DNA of 64,000 nt from Haloechinothrix alba (GTDB lineage Bacteria > Actinomycetota > Actinomycetes > Mycobacteriales > Pseudonocardiaceae): assembly GCF_900188115.1 (NCBI RefSeq), contig NZ_FZNW01000006.1:62001-126000 (forward strand), given 5' to 3'. A model generated the notes under the pieces. That model was not told where the DNA came from. It saw only the letters and a program-made list of their open reading frames with translations, and made no database searches. The position numbers and the translations under genes were made by a program. Positions 31,583 through 41,637 of this stretch are shown here, piece after piece (the stretch's first letter is position 1; each line of letters begins with the position of its first letter).

Positions 31583-31990
31583 GCAACCTCCAGGTGACCA
31601 ACACCGGTGCGGTGATTGTGGTTCAACACGTACGGGCGACCGGACGAGAGCCCATTCTCGCTTCCGCATGCCGCGGCGACGACCCCCGTCCCCATGAGTG
31701 TGTCAGACCGTTGTCGGGTTCGCCGAGCCGTGCGTCGGGTCGTAGCGGGCGGGCCGGAGCTCCCCACGCTTCCCCACTCCGTGTCGAGCGTCGTGCCCGG
31801 CGCCGCCCTGCAGGCGTGTTCGGTGCCGTTCGGGCGTTTCGTGACGCCTGTGTGCCATTCACACGCGCGGTACCTCCTGTCAAGGTGACGGACGCGCCAC
31901 GCGATGCTCCCCACTTGCCCCCACGCCGGGATAGTCCCTGTGAGCTGGTGAAACAGGTACACCCGTCCGCGCGACGCGGGACTTTCCACG
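31583..31990. other. Intergenic region between moxR and the mraZ promoter
   Basis: About 400 bases between divergent genes. It should contain the moxR promoter, but I could not identify one. It shows no coding potential and no clear repeats. Confidence 0.5.
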
Positions 31991-32041
31991 TTGACTGTGG
32001 TGACTCGTGGGGTATGGTGGTGATCAGTGGGGCGAATGGGA
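31991..32041 (+). promoter_or_regulatory. mraZ promoter overlapped by MraZ boxes
   Basis: A -35 TTGACT (31991-31996) and a -10 TATGGT (32013-32018) are 16 bases apart. Overlying them are four TGGGN-like boxes at 32008 (TGGGG), 32018 (TGGTG), 32028 (TGGGG) and 32037 (TGGGA), about 10 bases apart. MraZ binds TGGGN repeats with 5-base spacers in other bacteria, so autorepression of the division cluster is expected. Confidence 0.7.
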
Positions 32042-32090
32042 GCCCTGTGGCCGATCCTTCAGGGCGCGGATCGGTAGGGAGGTGGGAGCC

Positions 32091-32522
32091 GTGTTCCTGG
32101 GCACCCACACGCCCAAGCTCGACGACAAGGGGCGGCTGGCGCTGCCCGCGAAGTACCGGGACGACTTGGCAGGTGGGTTGATGGTCACGAAGGGGCAAGA
32201 CCACTGCCTGTACGTGTTCCCCCGAGGTGAGTTCGAGCAGATGGCGCGCAAGGTGGCCGAGGCTCCGTTCACGAACGAGACGGTGCGGGCCTACCAGCGC
32301 TACCTGTTCGCCGGTACGGACGAGCAACGCCCTGACGCGCAAGGTCGCATCGCCATTGCCCCTGAACTGCGACGGTATGCCGGGTTGACCAAGGAGTGCG
32401 TGGTCATCGGCGCGATCACCAGGTTGGAGATCTGGGACGCCCAGGCCTGGCAGGACTACTTGGAGGAGCACGAAGACAGCTACGCGAAGGCGCAGGAGGA
32501 GGTGCTGCCTGGTGTGTTCTGA
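32091..32522 (+). CDS. mraZ: Transcriptional regulator MraZ
   Basis: MraZ is the DNA-binding repressor of the division and cell wall cluster. The 143 residues contain two AbrB-like halves, recognised by [20 protein letters not shown] at the start and [20 protein letters not shown] in the second half. GTG 32091 is right because the conserved [11 protein letters not shown] begins there and GGGAGGTGGGAG precedes it. The first gene of the cluster, it is followed by rsmH after an unusually long 302-base gap. Confidence 0.95.
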   Translation: MFLGTHTPKLDDKGRLALPAKYRDDLAGGLMVTKGQDHCLYVFPRGEFEQMARKVAEAPFTNETVRAYQRYLFAGTDEQRPDAQGRIAIAPELRRYAGLTKECVVIGAITRLEIWDAQAWQDYLEEHEDSYAKAQEEVLPGVF

Positions 32523-32824
32523 CCGCGCCGGGCGCAGGAGTACGGGCTGAGTGCCCGGGCAGCGCACCCGCACCGTCGGGGGGTGAGGGTTCGCGGCCCG
32601 AGCGGTTCGGTTCGCAGGCGGATGCGGTGAGGCCTCTGTCCGCTCGTATGACCCTGGTGCAACTTCCCCGGCACCAGGTTCGCGGAGGAGCGGGCGGGGA
32701 CCTGACGGCATCTGCCGATCCGTCACAGCTGTCGCGAGACGCGGTATCCGAGTCAGCAAGTCGTGCCGCCTGCTCCCGAGTGGTGCGGGCGAGACGCCGG
32801 ACGCAGCAGGAAGGGGGCTGTGTG
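32523..32824. other. Gap between mraZ and rsmH
   Basis: About 300 bases with no coding signal. I see no clear promoter or hairpin. It is longer than the usual spacing between these two genes. Confidence 0.45.
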
Positions 32825-33817
32825 ATGGCTACCGGCGAGACGCCGCACGAGCACGCCGACGACCCGGGTGTGCCCGTGCACGAGCCCGTTCAGCTCGATC
32901 GCGTGCTCACACTGCTCGCCCCCGCGCTGTCCGGACCGGATGCGGTGATGGTCGACGCGACGGTCGGGCTGGGTGGTCATGCCGAGGCGTTGCTGGCTGC
33001 GCACCCCGCGCTGACGTTGATCGGGCTCGACCGTGACCAGGACGCGCTGCGGCACTGCCGGGAACGGCTGGCCAAGTACGGGGACCGGGTGCGGCTGACG
33101 CATGCGGTCTTCGATGCGCTCGCCGAGGTGCTCACCGAGCTCGGGATCGCGCGCGTGCAGGGGGTGTTGTTCGATCTCGGTGTCTCGTCCATGCAGCTCG
33201 ACCAGCACGAGCGGGGTTTCAGCTACGCCCGCGACGCGGAGCTGGACATGCGCATGAACCCCGGTACGGGCCCGACGGCCGCGGACGTGCTCAATACGTA
33301 CTCCGCAGGGGAGCTGGCCGGGATCCTGCGCTCGTACGGGGAGGAGCGGTTCGCGCACCGGATCGCGAAGGCGGTGGTCTCCGCGCGGCAGAAGGAACCG
33401 TTCACCACGAGCGCCCGCCTGGTGCGGCTACTCACCGAAGCGGTGCCTGCGGCGAGCAGGCGCACAGGTGGGCACCCCGCGAAACGCACGTTCCAGGCGC
33501 TGCGCATCGAGGTCAACGGTGAGCTGGACGCGCTGCGCGGGGCGTTGCCCGCTGCGCTGGATCGGCTCGCGGTCGGCGGCCGGTTCGTCGCGCTGTCCTA
33601 TCACTCGCTCGAGGACCGCATGGTCAAGAAGGCCCTCGTGGAGCGGGCGAAGTCGCGTACCCCGGAAGGGCTTCCGGTGGAGCTCGCCGGGCACGGCCCG
33701 CAGCTGCGCCTGCTCACCCGGGGTGCGGAGCAGGCTTCGCAGGACGAGGTCGAACGCAACCCACGGTCGGGCTCCGTGCGTTTACGCGCGGCGGAGCGGA
33801 TCGCTGAGGCGGCATGA
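32825..33817 (+). CDS. rsmH: 16S rRNA (cytosine1402-N4)-methyltransferase
   Basis: RsmH methylates N4 of C1402 in 16S rRNA. The SAM-binding motif is [12 protein letters not shown] (about residues 41-52), and [19 protein letters not shown] and [15 protein letters not shown] are family signatures. The protein has 330 residues. The ATG at 32825 follows GGAAGGGGG; a GTG three bases earlier is possible. It is followed by ftsL after 22 bases. Confidence 0.95.
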   Translation: MATGETPHEHADDPGVPVHEPVQLDRVLTLLAPALSGPDAVMVDATVGLGGHAEALLAAHPALTLIGLDRDQDALRHCRERLAKYGDRVRLTHAVFDALAEVLTELGIARVQGVLFDLGVSSMQLDQHERGFSYARDAELDMRMNPGTGPTAADVLNTYSAGELAGILRSYGEERFAHRIAKAVVSARQKEPFTTSARLVRLLTEAVPAASRRTGGHPAKRTFQALRIEVNGELDALRGALPAALDRLAVGGRFVALSYHSLEDRMVKKALVERAKSRTPEGLPVELAGHGPQLRLLTRGAEQASQDEVERNPRSGSVRLRAAERIAEAA

Positions 33818-33839
33818 GCAGGTATCGGGAGGTGGTCTC

Positions 33840-34568
33840 GTGACAGCACCGGCACGGTCTCGTGCACGCACCAGCGACACCCGACGCAAGAGCCGGACGG
33901 GGAAGGGCAGCGGGTCGGCGAGGCGGTCGACGCAGCGTGCCGCCACGCGTACCCGCGCAGGTGTGCGCACCGGACGTCGCGCTACGGCGCCGCGTTCCAC
34001 GGCGCCGCGCACCACGTCGAAGTCGGCGACGAGCGCCCCGGCGTCGAAGCGCAGCGCCCCGGCTTCCGGTAGCCGCCGCAGTGCCGCCGAGAAGGCATAC
34101 GCGCGGCGGGCACAGCGCTCGACAGCGCTGCTGGACAGAGGCGCAGGCGCACCCGCGATGCGTATCACGCAGCTGACCGAGCGCGGCGCCGTGGTCGCGC
34201 TGCTGAAACGGTGTCTCCCGAAGTCCCGGAGCGCCTTCGTGCTCACCATGATGGGACTGCTGACAGCCGGACTCGGGTTGACGTTGTGGCTGTCCACACA
34301 GGCCATCGCGGACTCCTACCGGCTCGAGACCGTGCGGGCCGAGAACGCGAGTCTCGCGGAGCGCGTCGAGCGACTGCAACGTGAGGTGACCCGGCAGGAG
34401 TCCGCCGCCTCGCTCGCCGAACGCGCCCGCGAGCTGGGCATGGTGCCGTCCGGTGACCCGGCGCGCATCATCGTGGAGCCGGACGGCGAGACCCGGCTGT
34501 TCGGTGATCCCGAAGTCGTGGACTCCTCCGGGGGTGGAGCGGCCCAGCAAGGCGGGACCGGAGGGTAA
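33840..34568 (+). CDS. ftsL: Cell division protein FtsL-like
   Basis: This is a bitopic membrane protein of the divisome that pairs with FtsB/FtsQ. Of 242 residues, the first 105 are a low-complexity cytoplasmic tail of Arg, Ser, Thr and Ala. One membrane helix (about residues 137-160, FVLTMMGLLTAGLGLTLWLS) precedes a short coiled coil (LETVRAENASLAERVERLQ). The identification rests on architecture and position between rsmH and ftsI, as FtsL sequence is weakly conserved. The GTG at 33840 follows GGGAGG. Its stop overlaps the ftsI start by one base. Confidence 0.85.
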   Translation: MTAPARSRARTSDTRRKSRTGKGSGSARRSTQRAATRTRAGVRTGRRATAPRSTAPRTTSKSATSAPASKRSAPASGSRRSAAEKAYARRAQRSTALLDRGAGAPAMRITQLTERGAVVALLKRCLPKSRSAFVLTMMGLLTAGLGLTLWLSTQAIADSYRLETVRAENASLAERVERLQREVTRQESAASLAERARELGMVPSGDPARIIVEPDGETRLFGDPEVVDSSGGGAAQQGGTGG

Positions 34569-36556
34569 TGATGCGTGGCGGCAGGAGCCCGGGTGGAGCG
34601 CGAGGCCGCGGTGCGCGGAGCGGCCGCGCCAAAAACGCACCCAGGAAGGTGACGACCAAGCGGGTCGGCGGTACGCGCTCGCGGTCCCGCCGTGTCCCGC
34701 TGCGACGTCGCGTCGGTTCGGGTGCGTCCCGGGTGGGGAGTATGAGCCGCTTCCAGGGGGTGAGCATCCTCCTGGTCGTCGTGCTCAGCTTCGCGGGGTT
34801 GAAGCTGGTACACGTGCAGGCCTTCGAAGCCGAGGCGCTTTCCGCGCGGGCCGAGCGTCAGCGCACCACCGTGATGGACATCCCAGCGGAGCGGGGTGCG
34901 ATCTACGACAGGGACGGGATCGAGCTCGCCTTCAGCGTCGAGACGCGGACCCTGCAGGTCAACCTCCGGAACATGCGGCGGGAATGGACCGAGCATCTCA
35001 GGGACAACCCCGAGTCCGATATGGACTTCGACGCGCGTATCGAGGAGATCTCGGAGTACATCGCCGAGCAGGTGCCGGAGCTGACATCCGAGCAGGAGCT
35101 GCTCGCCCGGTTCCGCAAGCCCGCCGACTTCACCTACCTCGTCGACAAGGTCCCGCCGTCGGTAGCCGACGAGATCACCGAACGCTACCCGGAGATCGCC
35201 GAGGAGAAGCGGGCCCACCGGGAATACCCGGGCGGTCGTCTCGGTTCGAACGTGATCGGGTACGCCAACTGGCGCATGGAGGACGAGGACGTCTCCAAGC
35301 ACAACCTGCGCGGGCTGGTCGGGTTGGAGAGCGCGCGGGACAACGACCTCGCGGGCCGGCCCGGCCAGCAGGTCGTGGACACCCGGCAGGGGGATCGTGC
35401 GGTGGTGATCCCCGGCAGCGAGCGGGACGTGCGGCCCGCCGTCCCGGGATCGGACCTGCACCTGACCCTGGACTCCGATGTGCAACACGACCTGCAGCAG
35501 CGACTGTCCGACTACGTCTCGCGTACGAAAGCCGACGGTGGCAGCGCGGTCATCATGGACGCCGAGACGGCCGAAGTGTACGCGCTGGCCAACGACTCCA
35601 CCTTCGACCCCAACGAGTTCGGCGACGTCAGCGAGGACCAGCTGCGCAACGACGCGGTGACGATACCGTTCGAACCGGGGTCGGTCAACAAGGTCGTCAC
35701 AGCCGCGGCCGCGATCGAGAACGGCATCACCGACCCCGACGATGTCCATTCCGTTCCCGGGTCGATCCGGGTCGCCGATCACACGGTGCGGGACGCGTGG
35801 TCGCACGGCACGCTCGGCATGACCACGACGGGGATCTTCGCCAAGTCGTCCAACGTCGGGACACTGCTGCTCGCCCGGGAGCTCGGCCCGGACGTCTTCG
35901 CAGAGACCGTGGAGCGATTCGGCCTGGGACAGCGGACCGGGATCGGCCTGCCGGGGGAGAGCGCCGGTTACGTGCCGCCACGCGAGCAGTGGTCCGGCAC
36001 CACCTTCGGCAACTTGCCGATCGGTCAGGGCCTGTCCATGACGGTCGTGCAGATGGCGAGTATGTACCAGGCGTTGGCCAACGACGGCATCCGTGTGGAG
36101 CCGAGCATCGTGCGGGCCACCGAGAAGCCGGACGGCACGCGCGTCCCGGAACCGGACCCGGAGTCCAGCCGGGTCGTCAGCGCGGACACCGCCGAGACGG
36201 TGGTGGACATGCTGCGTGCCACGGTCCAGGAGGGCGACGGTCAGAACAGCGGTACGGCACCGAAGGCGGACATCGACGGGTATCAGATCTCCGGCAAGAC
36301 TGGTTCGGCACAACAGGTCGACCCGGCGACCGGGTCGTACTCGGACTCGAAGTACAACATCAACTTCGCCGGTATCGTCCCCGCGGACGACCCCCAGTTC
36401 GTGATCGCGATCATGCTGGACGCGCCGGACACGACGTTGCCGGAGGGCAGCTCCGCGGCACCGCTGTTCAGGGACGTGGCCTCGTACCTGGTGCAGCGGC
36501 ACCAGATACCGCTGTCCGGTGAGGAATCGCCGGTGGTTCCTCTCGTGGTCGAGTGA
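34568..36556 (+). CDS. ftsI: Penicillin-binding protein 3 / peptidoglycan transpeptidase
   Basis: FtsI (PbpB) crosslinks septal peptidoglycan. The 662 residues comprise a basic N-terminal tail of 60 residues, one membrane helix ([20 protein letters not shown]), a pedestal domain and a transpeptidase domain with SVNK (SxxK, in [11 protein letters not shown]), SSN and KTG (SGKTGSAQ) motifs, all intact. The start overlaps the ftsL stop (TAATG). In most actinobacteria murE follows; here ung does. Confidence 0.95.
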   Translation: MMRGGRSPGGARGRGARSGRAKNAPRKVTTKRVGGTRSRSRRVPLRRRVGSGASRVGSMSRFQGVSILLVVVLSFAGLKLVHVQAFEAEALSARAERQRTTVMDIPAERGAIYDRDGIELAFSVETRTLQVNLRNMRREWTEHLRDNPESDMDFDARIEEISEYIAEQVPELTSEQELLARFRKPADFTYLVDKVPPSVADEITERYPEIAEEKRAHREYPGGRLGSNVIGYANWRMEDEDVSKHNLRGLVGLESARDNDLAGRPGQQVVDTRQGDRAVVIPGSERDVRPAVPGSDLHLTLDSDVQHDLQQRLSDYVSRTKADGGSAVIMDAETAEVYALANDSTFDPNEFGDVSEDQLRNDAVTIPFEPGSVNKVVTAAAAIENGITDPDDVHSVPGSIRVADHTVRDAWSHGTLGMTTTGIFAKSSNVGTLLLARELGPDVFAETVERFGLGQRTGIGLPGESAGYVPPREQWSGTTFGNLPIGQGLSMTVVQMASMYQALANDGIRVEPSIVRATEKPDGTRVPEPDPESSRVVSADTAETVVDMLRATVQEGDGQNSGTAPKADIDGYQISGKTGSAQQVDPATGSYSDSKYNINFAGIVPADDPQFVIAIMLDAPDTTLPEGSSAAPLFRDVASYLVQRHQIPLSGEESPVVPLVVE

Positions 36557-36562
36557 AGGCGC

Positions 36563-36568
36563 TAGGCT
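36563..36568 (+). promoter_or_regulatory. Candidate -10 box (TAGGCT) for leaderless ung
   Basis: TAGGCT ends 8 bases before the ATG at 36577 and no ribosome-binding site intervenes. The box lies 6 bases after the ftsI stop, so ung probably has its own promoter at the broken end of the division cluster. Confidence 0.45.
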
Positions 36569-36576
36569 GCGTAGCC

Positions 36577-37266
36577 ATGTCAGCGCGACCGTTACCCGAG
36601 ATCGTGGAAGCAGGATGGGCTGAGGCGCTCGCTCCGGTGGCCGACCGTATCGCGGCGATGGGCGAGTTCCTGCGTACCGAGATCGCGCAGGGACGCGAGT
36701 ACCTCCCAGCGGGGGAGAACGTGCTCCGCGCCTTCCAGCAGCCGTTCGAGGACGTGCGCGCACTGATCGTCGGCCAGGATCCGTACCCCACGCCGGGCCA
36801 CCCGGTGGGTCTGTCGTTCTCGGTCGCGCCGGATGTCCGGCCCCTGCCGAAGAGCCTGGTCAACATCTTCCAGGAGTACCGTGACGATCTGGGCTACCCG
36901 ACGCCGAGCACGGGCGATCTCTCGCCGTGGTCCGAGCGGGGCGTGCTGCTGCTGAACAGGGCGTTGACGGTGCGTGCGGGCAAGCCGAACTCGCACCAGG
37001 GCAAGGGCTGGGAGGAGGTCACCGAGCAGGCCATCCGGGCGCTCGCCGCCCGGGACAAGCCGCTGGTGGCGATCCTGTGGGGGCGCAACGCCCGCAACCT
37101 GAAACCGTTGCTCCAGCAGGAGTCGAGTGCGGTCAGGTGCGTCGAGTCGCCGCACCCGAGCCCGATGTCCGCGCACTACGGCTTCTTCGGCTCCCGCCCG
37201 TTCAGCCGGACGAACGCGCTGCTCGAGGAGCAGGGTGCCGACCCTCTCGACTGGAAGCTGCCGTAG
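36577..37266 (+). CDS. ung: Uracil-DNA glycosylase (family 1)
   Basis: Ung removes uracil from DNA, starting base-excision repair. The catalytic motif GQDPYP (about residues 68-73) and the DNA-binding motif [17 protein letters not shown] are intact, and [10 protein letters not shown] is conserved. The 229 residues match the family. ATG 36577 begins [10 protein letters not shown], with a leaderless-type -10 box upstream. It follows ftsI by only 20 bases. Confidence 0.95.
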   Translation: MSARPLPEIVEAGWAEALAPVADRIAAMGEFLRTEIAQGREYLPAGENVLRAFQQPFEDVRALIVGQDPYPTPGHPVGLSFSVAPDVRPLPKSLVNIFQEYRDDLGYPTPSTGDLSPWSERGVLLLNRALTVRAGKPNSHQGKGWEEVTEQAIRALAARDKPLVAILWGRNARNLKPLLQQESSAVRCVESPHPSPMSAHYGFFGSRPFSRTNALLEEQGADPLDWKLP

Positions 37267-37342
37267 CGTCCGGTGCCCGTCCGGCGAACGCTGGGTAATC
37301 AGCTCGGTGCACGGGCCTGTGCTTCGCGACTGCGCGCGGTTG

Positions 37343-38707
37343 TCAGAAGGGTGGGTCGCCGGGTGGGTCGGTGCCGCTGGTTGTGCGGTCGGTGGGGGTG
37401 TCCGATGGGGTTGGTTCGGGTGGTGCGGCGGGTGGGCGCCGGTGCTCGGTGTAGTGCCGTCGGGTGGGGGTGGTGATGCTGCTGGTGCCGGTGGTGGGGT
37501 TGTGGTGGAGGGTCCACTGGGGGTGATCCTTCAGCCGGTGGTGTCGGCGGCATTTGGCTCCGCCGTTGGTGTGGGTGGTGGTTCCGTTGTGGTGCCAGCT
37601 GTGCAGGTGGTCGTAGTCGCTGTGCTGGGCGGGCCGGTGGCAGCCGGGTGTGGTGCATTCTGTGTCGCGGACGGCCACCAGGTCGCGGATGGCGGTGGTG
37701 GGCCGGTAGCGCCTGCGGCCCACGTCGAGCACGGCGCCGTTGGCGGGGTCGGTGAGGACTTTGCGCCACACGCTGTTCTCGCTGGCCAGGATGTGGCGGG
37801 CGATGGGTGCGGGGAGGGGGCCGTAGCCGGAGAGGTCGCAGCCGGTGTCGCTGATGCCGAGTGCGGTGTCGATGGGCATGTGCAGGAACACGGTCGCCGC
37901 CGCCTCCGGCACACTCACCTCGGGGTCGTGGCCCAGCAGGAGGTTGGCGTGGATGTCGGCGCGCAGCTGGTCCAGGGTGCGCGCATCGCCCCGGTGACGT
38001 TGCTTGCGGGCGAGCGCGTCGATGCGGGCATACGCCGAAGCCGCCACCTCGGCAGGCAACTCCGCCGTCAGGGTGGATAACCCGTCCTCCCCGGGCAGCA
38101 ACTCGACCTTCCGGCCTGCACGGGCCTGCCGGGCGCGGGCGGCCTGCCCGTCGGGGTCGGCCTGTTCGACGAGCCTGCGGGCGGCGCGGGCCAGGTTGGC
38201 CGGATTCGTGGGGCTCACCCGCCCGGATTCGAGTTTCTCGGCGAGCTGCTCGTCCACTGCGCGGGCCTGCTCGTCCTCCACCGTGTCGGTCGCCTCGGTG
38301 ATGCGTCCCGCGGCGTGGGCTTCGATCTGGCCGGCTTCCATCGCCGCCAACACCCGCGGCATGCGGGCGGTGAGCTGGCGCGCCCGGTGCAGCCGCAGCG
38401 CCGCCGTATGCCGCGAGACCCGCAGTTCGAGCGCGGCCTCATCGGCCACGTACCGGTCACTACCGCGCAGCTGGTCGAGGCGGGCCAGGGCGTGGGCCTC
38501 GATCGCATCGGTGTGCGCCCGGATCCGGCGGGCCGCGGCCAGCGTCTCGATCACCTGCTCGGCATCCAGGTCGGCGACCTGCTGCCCGGTGAAGGTGCGG
38601 CACCGGATCTCGGCCTGCTCCTCGGGAGTGAACGCGACCGCAGGCGCCTGCCCGGCCGGGACGAACATCACCCCAGCCGGACCAACCACCTGCACGAACT
38701 CCGACAC
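37343..38707 (-). CDS. DUF222 / 13E12-type HNH endonuclease-like protein
   Basis: This 454-residue protein has an N-terminal DUF222 region of helical repeats and a C-terminal HNH-like domain: CTTPGCHRPAQHSDYDHLHSW with a following NGGAKCRRHHRLKDH (zinc Cys and the His/Asn catalytic set). Such proteins occur in many copies in mycobacterial and related genomes (13E12 repeat family) and are recombination hotspots. The last 50 residues are Pro/Thr-rich. The GTG at 38707 has only a weak ribosome site. The function is unknown. Confidence 0.88.
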   Translation of the reverse strand: MSEFVQVVGPAGVMFVPAGQAPAVAFTPEEQAEIRCRTFTGQQVADLDAEQVIETLAAARRIRAHTDAIEAHALARLDQLRGSDRYVADEAALELRVSRHTAALRLHRARQLTARMPRVLAAMEAGQIEAHAAGRITEATDTVEDEQARAVDEQLAEKLESGRVSPTNPANLARAARRLVEQADPDGQAARARQARAGRKVELLPGEDGLSTLTAELPAEVAASAYARIDALARKQRHRGDARTLDQLRADIHANLLLGHDPEVSVPEAAATVFLHMPIDTALGISDTGCDLSGYGPLPAPIARHILASENSVWRKVLTDPANGAVLDVGRRRYRPTTAIRDLVAVRDTECTTPGCHRPAQHSDYDHLHSWHHNGTTTHTNGGAKCRRHHRLKDHPQWTLHHNPTTGTSSITTPTRRHYTEHRRPPAAPPEPTPSDTPTDRTTSGTDPPGDPPF

Positions 38708-38966
38708 ACCACCATGATATCGCACACACGTTCGACCACCCGCAGCGACACGCCGGGGAAGGTGCGCCGTCCGGCCTCGCCGCTCGTGGTGCTGCGCGGG
38801 ACAATGGTGTCCCCGCGCGAACGGCACCCAAGTACACCCAGTTCAGTGACAGCGGAACGGGGTATGAGTCGATAGGGTCATCGGGCGGTCGCCGTGTGCA
38901 CGAGGGCGGGCTCCGGTGCGTGTGGCCGGCCGCAACAGGAGTGCGAATCCAGTTCGAGGAGATGTC

Positions 38967-39812
38967 GTGCGGGCAAGAAGCAAGCTCGTATCCAGCATGA
39001 TCGCTGCCGCAGTACTCGGAACCGTCGGCGTGTTCGGTGCGTTCGGAGGGACGACCGCGTCGGCGACGGCGAATCACGCCGGAGCGCAACCGTTCATTGT
39101 GGGCGGTGACAGGGCCAGCGTGTCTGATCACCCGTACGTGGTCTACCTCGAGGACAGTGGCGGAACGCAGTACTGCGGTGGAACGCTGATCGACGATCGA
39201 ACGGTACTGACGGCAGCGCACTGCGTGGCGAACGTGCCGCGCCACAGGTACTCGGTGGTGGCAGGCCGGCAGGACACCCGTGACAGCAACGGGATGGACA
39301 GCGACGTCGAGCGCGTGTGGATCCCGGAGGACTACCGGTCCGTGCGGGAAGGCTCCGATATCGCCGTGCTGACGCTGGAGCGGCGGATTCCGTACGAGTC
39401 GGCGCGTGTGGCGCGGTCCGGCCAGCACGACGTCTACTCGGAAGGCACGATAGCCGAGGTCTACGGCTGGGGGCGTACCAGCGAAGGCGGGACCAGGTCG
39501 ACGGATCTGCGTAGCGCGGAGGTTCCGGTGCGTCCGGACAGCGCATGCGACGAGGCCTACGACGACTACGACCCGGAGACCATGGTCTGTGCGGGCTATC
39601 CCGAGGGTGGGGTGGATGCCTGCCAGGGCGACTCGGGGGGACCGCTGATGGTCGATGACACGCTGATCGGGATCGTCTCCTGGGGTGAGGGTTGCGGTCG
39701 CTCAGGCAAGCCGGGCGTGTACACCGACGTGAGCGCGTTCACCGACGCCATCGAGGGCAGTGGCCGCAACGACGACCACGAGCCGGGGGGTCTACCGATT
39801 CTCGGTGGGTGA
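38967..39812 (+). CDS. Secreted trypsin-like serine protease (S1)
   Basis: This 281-residue protein has a signal peptide (basic start, then the hydrophobic IAAAVLGTVGVFGAF, cleavage near TASA), a short propeptide and the mature start FIVGGDRAS. The catalytic triad is seen as LTAAHC, SDIAVL and GDSGGP. The S1 pocket context DACQGDSGGP and the SWGEGCGRSGKPGVYT region match trypsin specificity (Asp before the catalytic Ser loop). Six Cys could form disulfides. GTG 38967 follows GAGGAG. Confidence 0.92.
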   Translation: MRARSKLVSSMIAAAVLGTVGVFGAFGGTTASATANHAGAQPFIVGGDRASVSDHPYVVYLEDSGGTQYCGGTLIDDRTVLTAAHCVANVPRHRYSVVAGRQDTRDSNGMDSDVERVWIPEDYRSVREGSDIAVLTLERRIPYESARVARSGQHDVYSEGTIAEVYGWGRTSEGGTRSTDLRSAEVPVRPDSACDEAYDDYDPETMVCAGYPEGGVDACQGDSGGPLMVDDTLIGIVSWGEGCGRSGKPGVYTDVSAFTDAIEGSGRNDDHEPGGLPILGG

Positions 39813-39836
39813 GTGCCACTCTGCTACGAACGTGGC

Positions 39837-40280
39837 ATGAGCGAGCCGCAGTGCGCCGCGGGACCGGACCTGGATGCCGCGCGCCTCTACGAGTTGCTGT
39901 CCTTGCGCGTGAACGTGTTCGTCGTCGAACAGGAGTGCGCCTATGCCGAGCTGGATGGCAAGGACCTGCTGCCGGGCACGACACACTTCTGGGTCGCAGA
40001 CGACGACGGCGTACGCGGCTGCCTTCGCGTCCTCGAGGACGGCGGGCAGTGGCGGATCGGCCGGGTGTGCACGCGCCGGGATGCCCGGGGCGAGGGCGTC
40101 GGTGCGCGGTTGACTGCCGCTGCACTCGATCACGTCGGCCCCGTCGATGTGGTGCTGTCGTCGCAGCGGTACGCCACCGGCTTCTACGCAAGGTTCGGGT
40201 TCGTCGCCGAGGGTGAGCCCTACGACGAGGACGGCATCCCGCACATCACGATGCGGCGTCCTGGGGAGCGGTCATCGTGA
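39837..40280 (+). CDS. ElaA-like GNAT acetyltransferase
   Basis: This 147-residue protein has the ElaA pattern: LYELLSLRVNVFVVEQECAY (about residues 15-34) and RVCTRRDARGEGVGARL as the acetyl-CoA loop, then ATGFYARFGF. The substrate is unknown. It starts 24 bases after the trypsin gene, and its last 35 bases overlap the 3' end of bioF on the other strand. Confidence 0.85.
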   Translation: MSEPQCAAGPDLDAARLYELLSLRVNVFVVEQECAYAELDGKDLLPGTTHFWVADDDGVRGCLRVLEDGGQWRIGRVCTRRDARGEGVGARLTAAALDHVGPVDVVLSSQRYATGFYARFGFVAEGEPYDEDGIPHITMRRPGERSS

Positions 40281-41445
40281 TGGCATCGACGCACGCGTCC
40301 AGGTCGGTGCTGGTGAGGTCGGCACGTGCGGTCAGGCGCAGCCGGGAGACGCCGTCGGGAACGGAGGGGGGCCGGAAGCAGCCGACGCGGACACCCTTCT
40401 CGGCGCAGCGCGTGGCCCAGGCGACGGCGTGCTCGGGTGATGGTGCGTGTACCGAGACGACTGCCGCGTCGGGGTCGCTCGTGCTCAGGCCTGCGGCACG
40501 CAGGCGGGTGACGAGCTCGGCGGCGACGTCCAGGACACGGGTGGCGCGCTGAGGTTCGTCGCGCAGGATTCCCAGGGCCGCAAGCGCGGCTCCGGCGCTG
40601 GACGGCGCCAGGCCGGTGTCGAAGATGAAGCTGCGCGCGGTGTCGACGAGGTGCCGGATGACGCGACGCGGCCCCAGCACCGCGCCACCTTGTGCGCCGA
40701 GCGCCTTGGACAGCGTGATCGTGGTGACGACGTCCGGCTCCGCGGTCAGCCCGGCCTCGTGCACCGCGCCACGACCACCCTCGCCGAGCACGCCGATACC
40801 GTGCGCGTCGTCGACGATCATCCCGGCGCCGTGCTCCCGGCAGGCGGCGGAGAGCTCGGGCAACGGTGCCTTGTCCCCGTCCACGGAGAACACCGAGTCG
40901 GTCACCACCATCGCGCGGGAGTGTCGCCGGGTGCGCAGCGCGTGCGCGACCGCTTCGGGATCGCTGTGCGCCACGGCGGCGACATCCGCGCGGGAGAGGC
41001 GGCAGCCCTCGATGAGTGAGGCGTGGATGTAGTTGTCTGTCACGATGGCCGACTCGCGGCCGGAGAGCGTGGTGATGGCGCCGAGGTTGGCGGTGAACCC
41101 TGAGGAGAACACCAGGGCCGCCTCCGCACCGCAGAACCGGGCGAGCGCGTGTTCCAGCTCGGCGTGCAGCTCGGTGGTACCGGTCACCAGCCGCGACCCG
41201 GTGGCGCCTGCGCCCCAGCGCAGAGCGGCGGCCGCGGCCGCGCTGGTGACCCGCTTGTCCCGTGCGAGCCCGAGATAGTCGTTCCCGGCGAGATCGATCT
41301 CCTCCGCCGTGGCCGAACGGGGGCGTAGGCGGCGAACCAGGCCGGCCTGCGAGCGGCGCTCCGCCTCGTCGTCGAGCCAGGCGAAGACGTGCTCCGCAGG
41401 GTGTGTCGGGTCTGCGGGCTCCGGCTGGCCGGCCGGGTCGTTCAC
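40246..41445 (-). CDS. bioF: 8-amino-7-oxononanoate synthase
   Basis: BioF joins pimeloyl thioester and alanine, a PLP-dependent step of biotin synthesis. The family start LAGNDYLGLARD and the PLP-Lys motif TLSKALGAQGG are present, as is DDAHGIGVLGEGGRG. The 399 residues match. The GTG at 41445 follows GAGGAG. No other biotin genes lie in the window, so this may be an isolated copy or a related alpha-oxoamine synthase. Its 3' end overlaps the ElaA-like gene by 35 bases. Confidence 0.88.
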   Translation of the reverse strand: MNDPAGQPEPADPTHPAEHVFAWLDDEAERRSQAGLVRRLRPRSATAEEIDLAGNDYLGLARDKRVTSAAAAAALRWGAGATGSRLVTGTTELHAELEHALARFCGAEAALVFSSGFTANLGAITTLSGRESAIVTDNYIHASLIEGCRLSRADVAAVAHSDPEAVAHALRTRRHSRAMVVTDSVFSVDGDKAPLPELSAACREHGAGMIVDDAHGIGVLGEGGRGAVHEAGLTAEPDVVTTITLSKALGAQGGAVLGPRRVIRHLVDTARSFIFDTGLAPSSAGAALAALGILRDEPQRATRVLDVAAELVTRLRAAGLSTSDPDAAVVSVHAPSPEHAVAWATRCAEKGVRVGCFRPPSVPDGVSRLRLTARADLTSTDLDACVDAITMTAPQDAAS

Positions 41446-41637
41446 GGCGGCACACTCCTCGTCTCGGCATCTCGGCGGCAGTGTCGGTAGGGGGCGATTC
41501 GGGCCGGTTCGGGGCCAGGTCGGGCCGGGCGGCGGGAAGTCGTTGTCAGCCACACGGTCCGATCGGGCGCCTGACATACTCGTCGATGTGCAGTGTCGCA
41601 CCGGGAACCGGTGCCGATGTCATGGAGGTGGCCGTAC

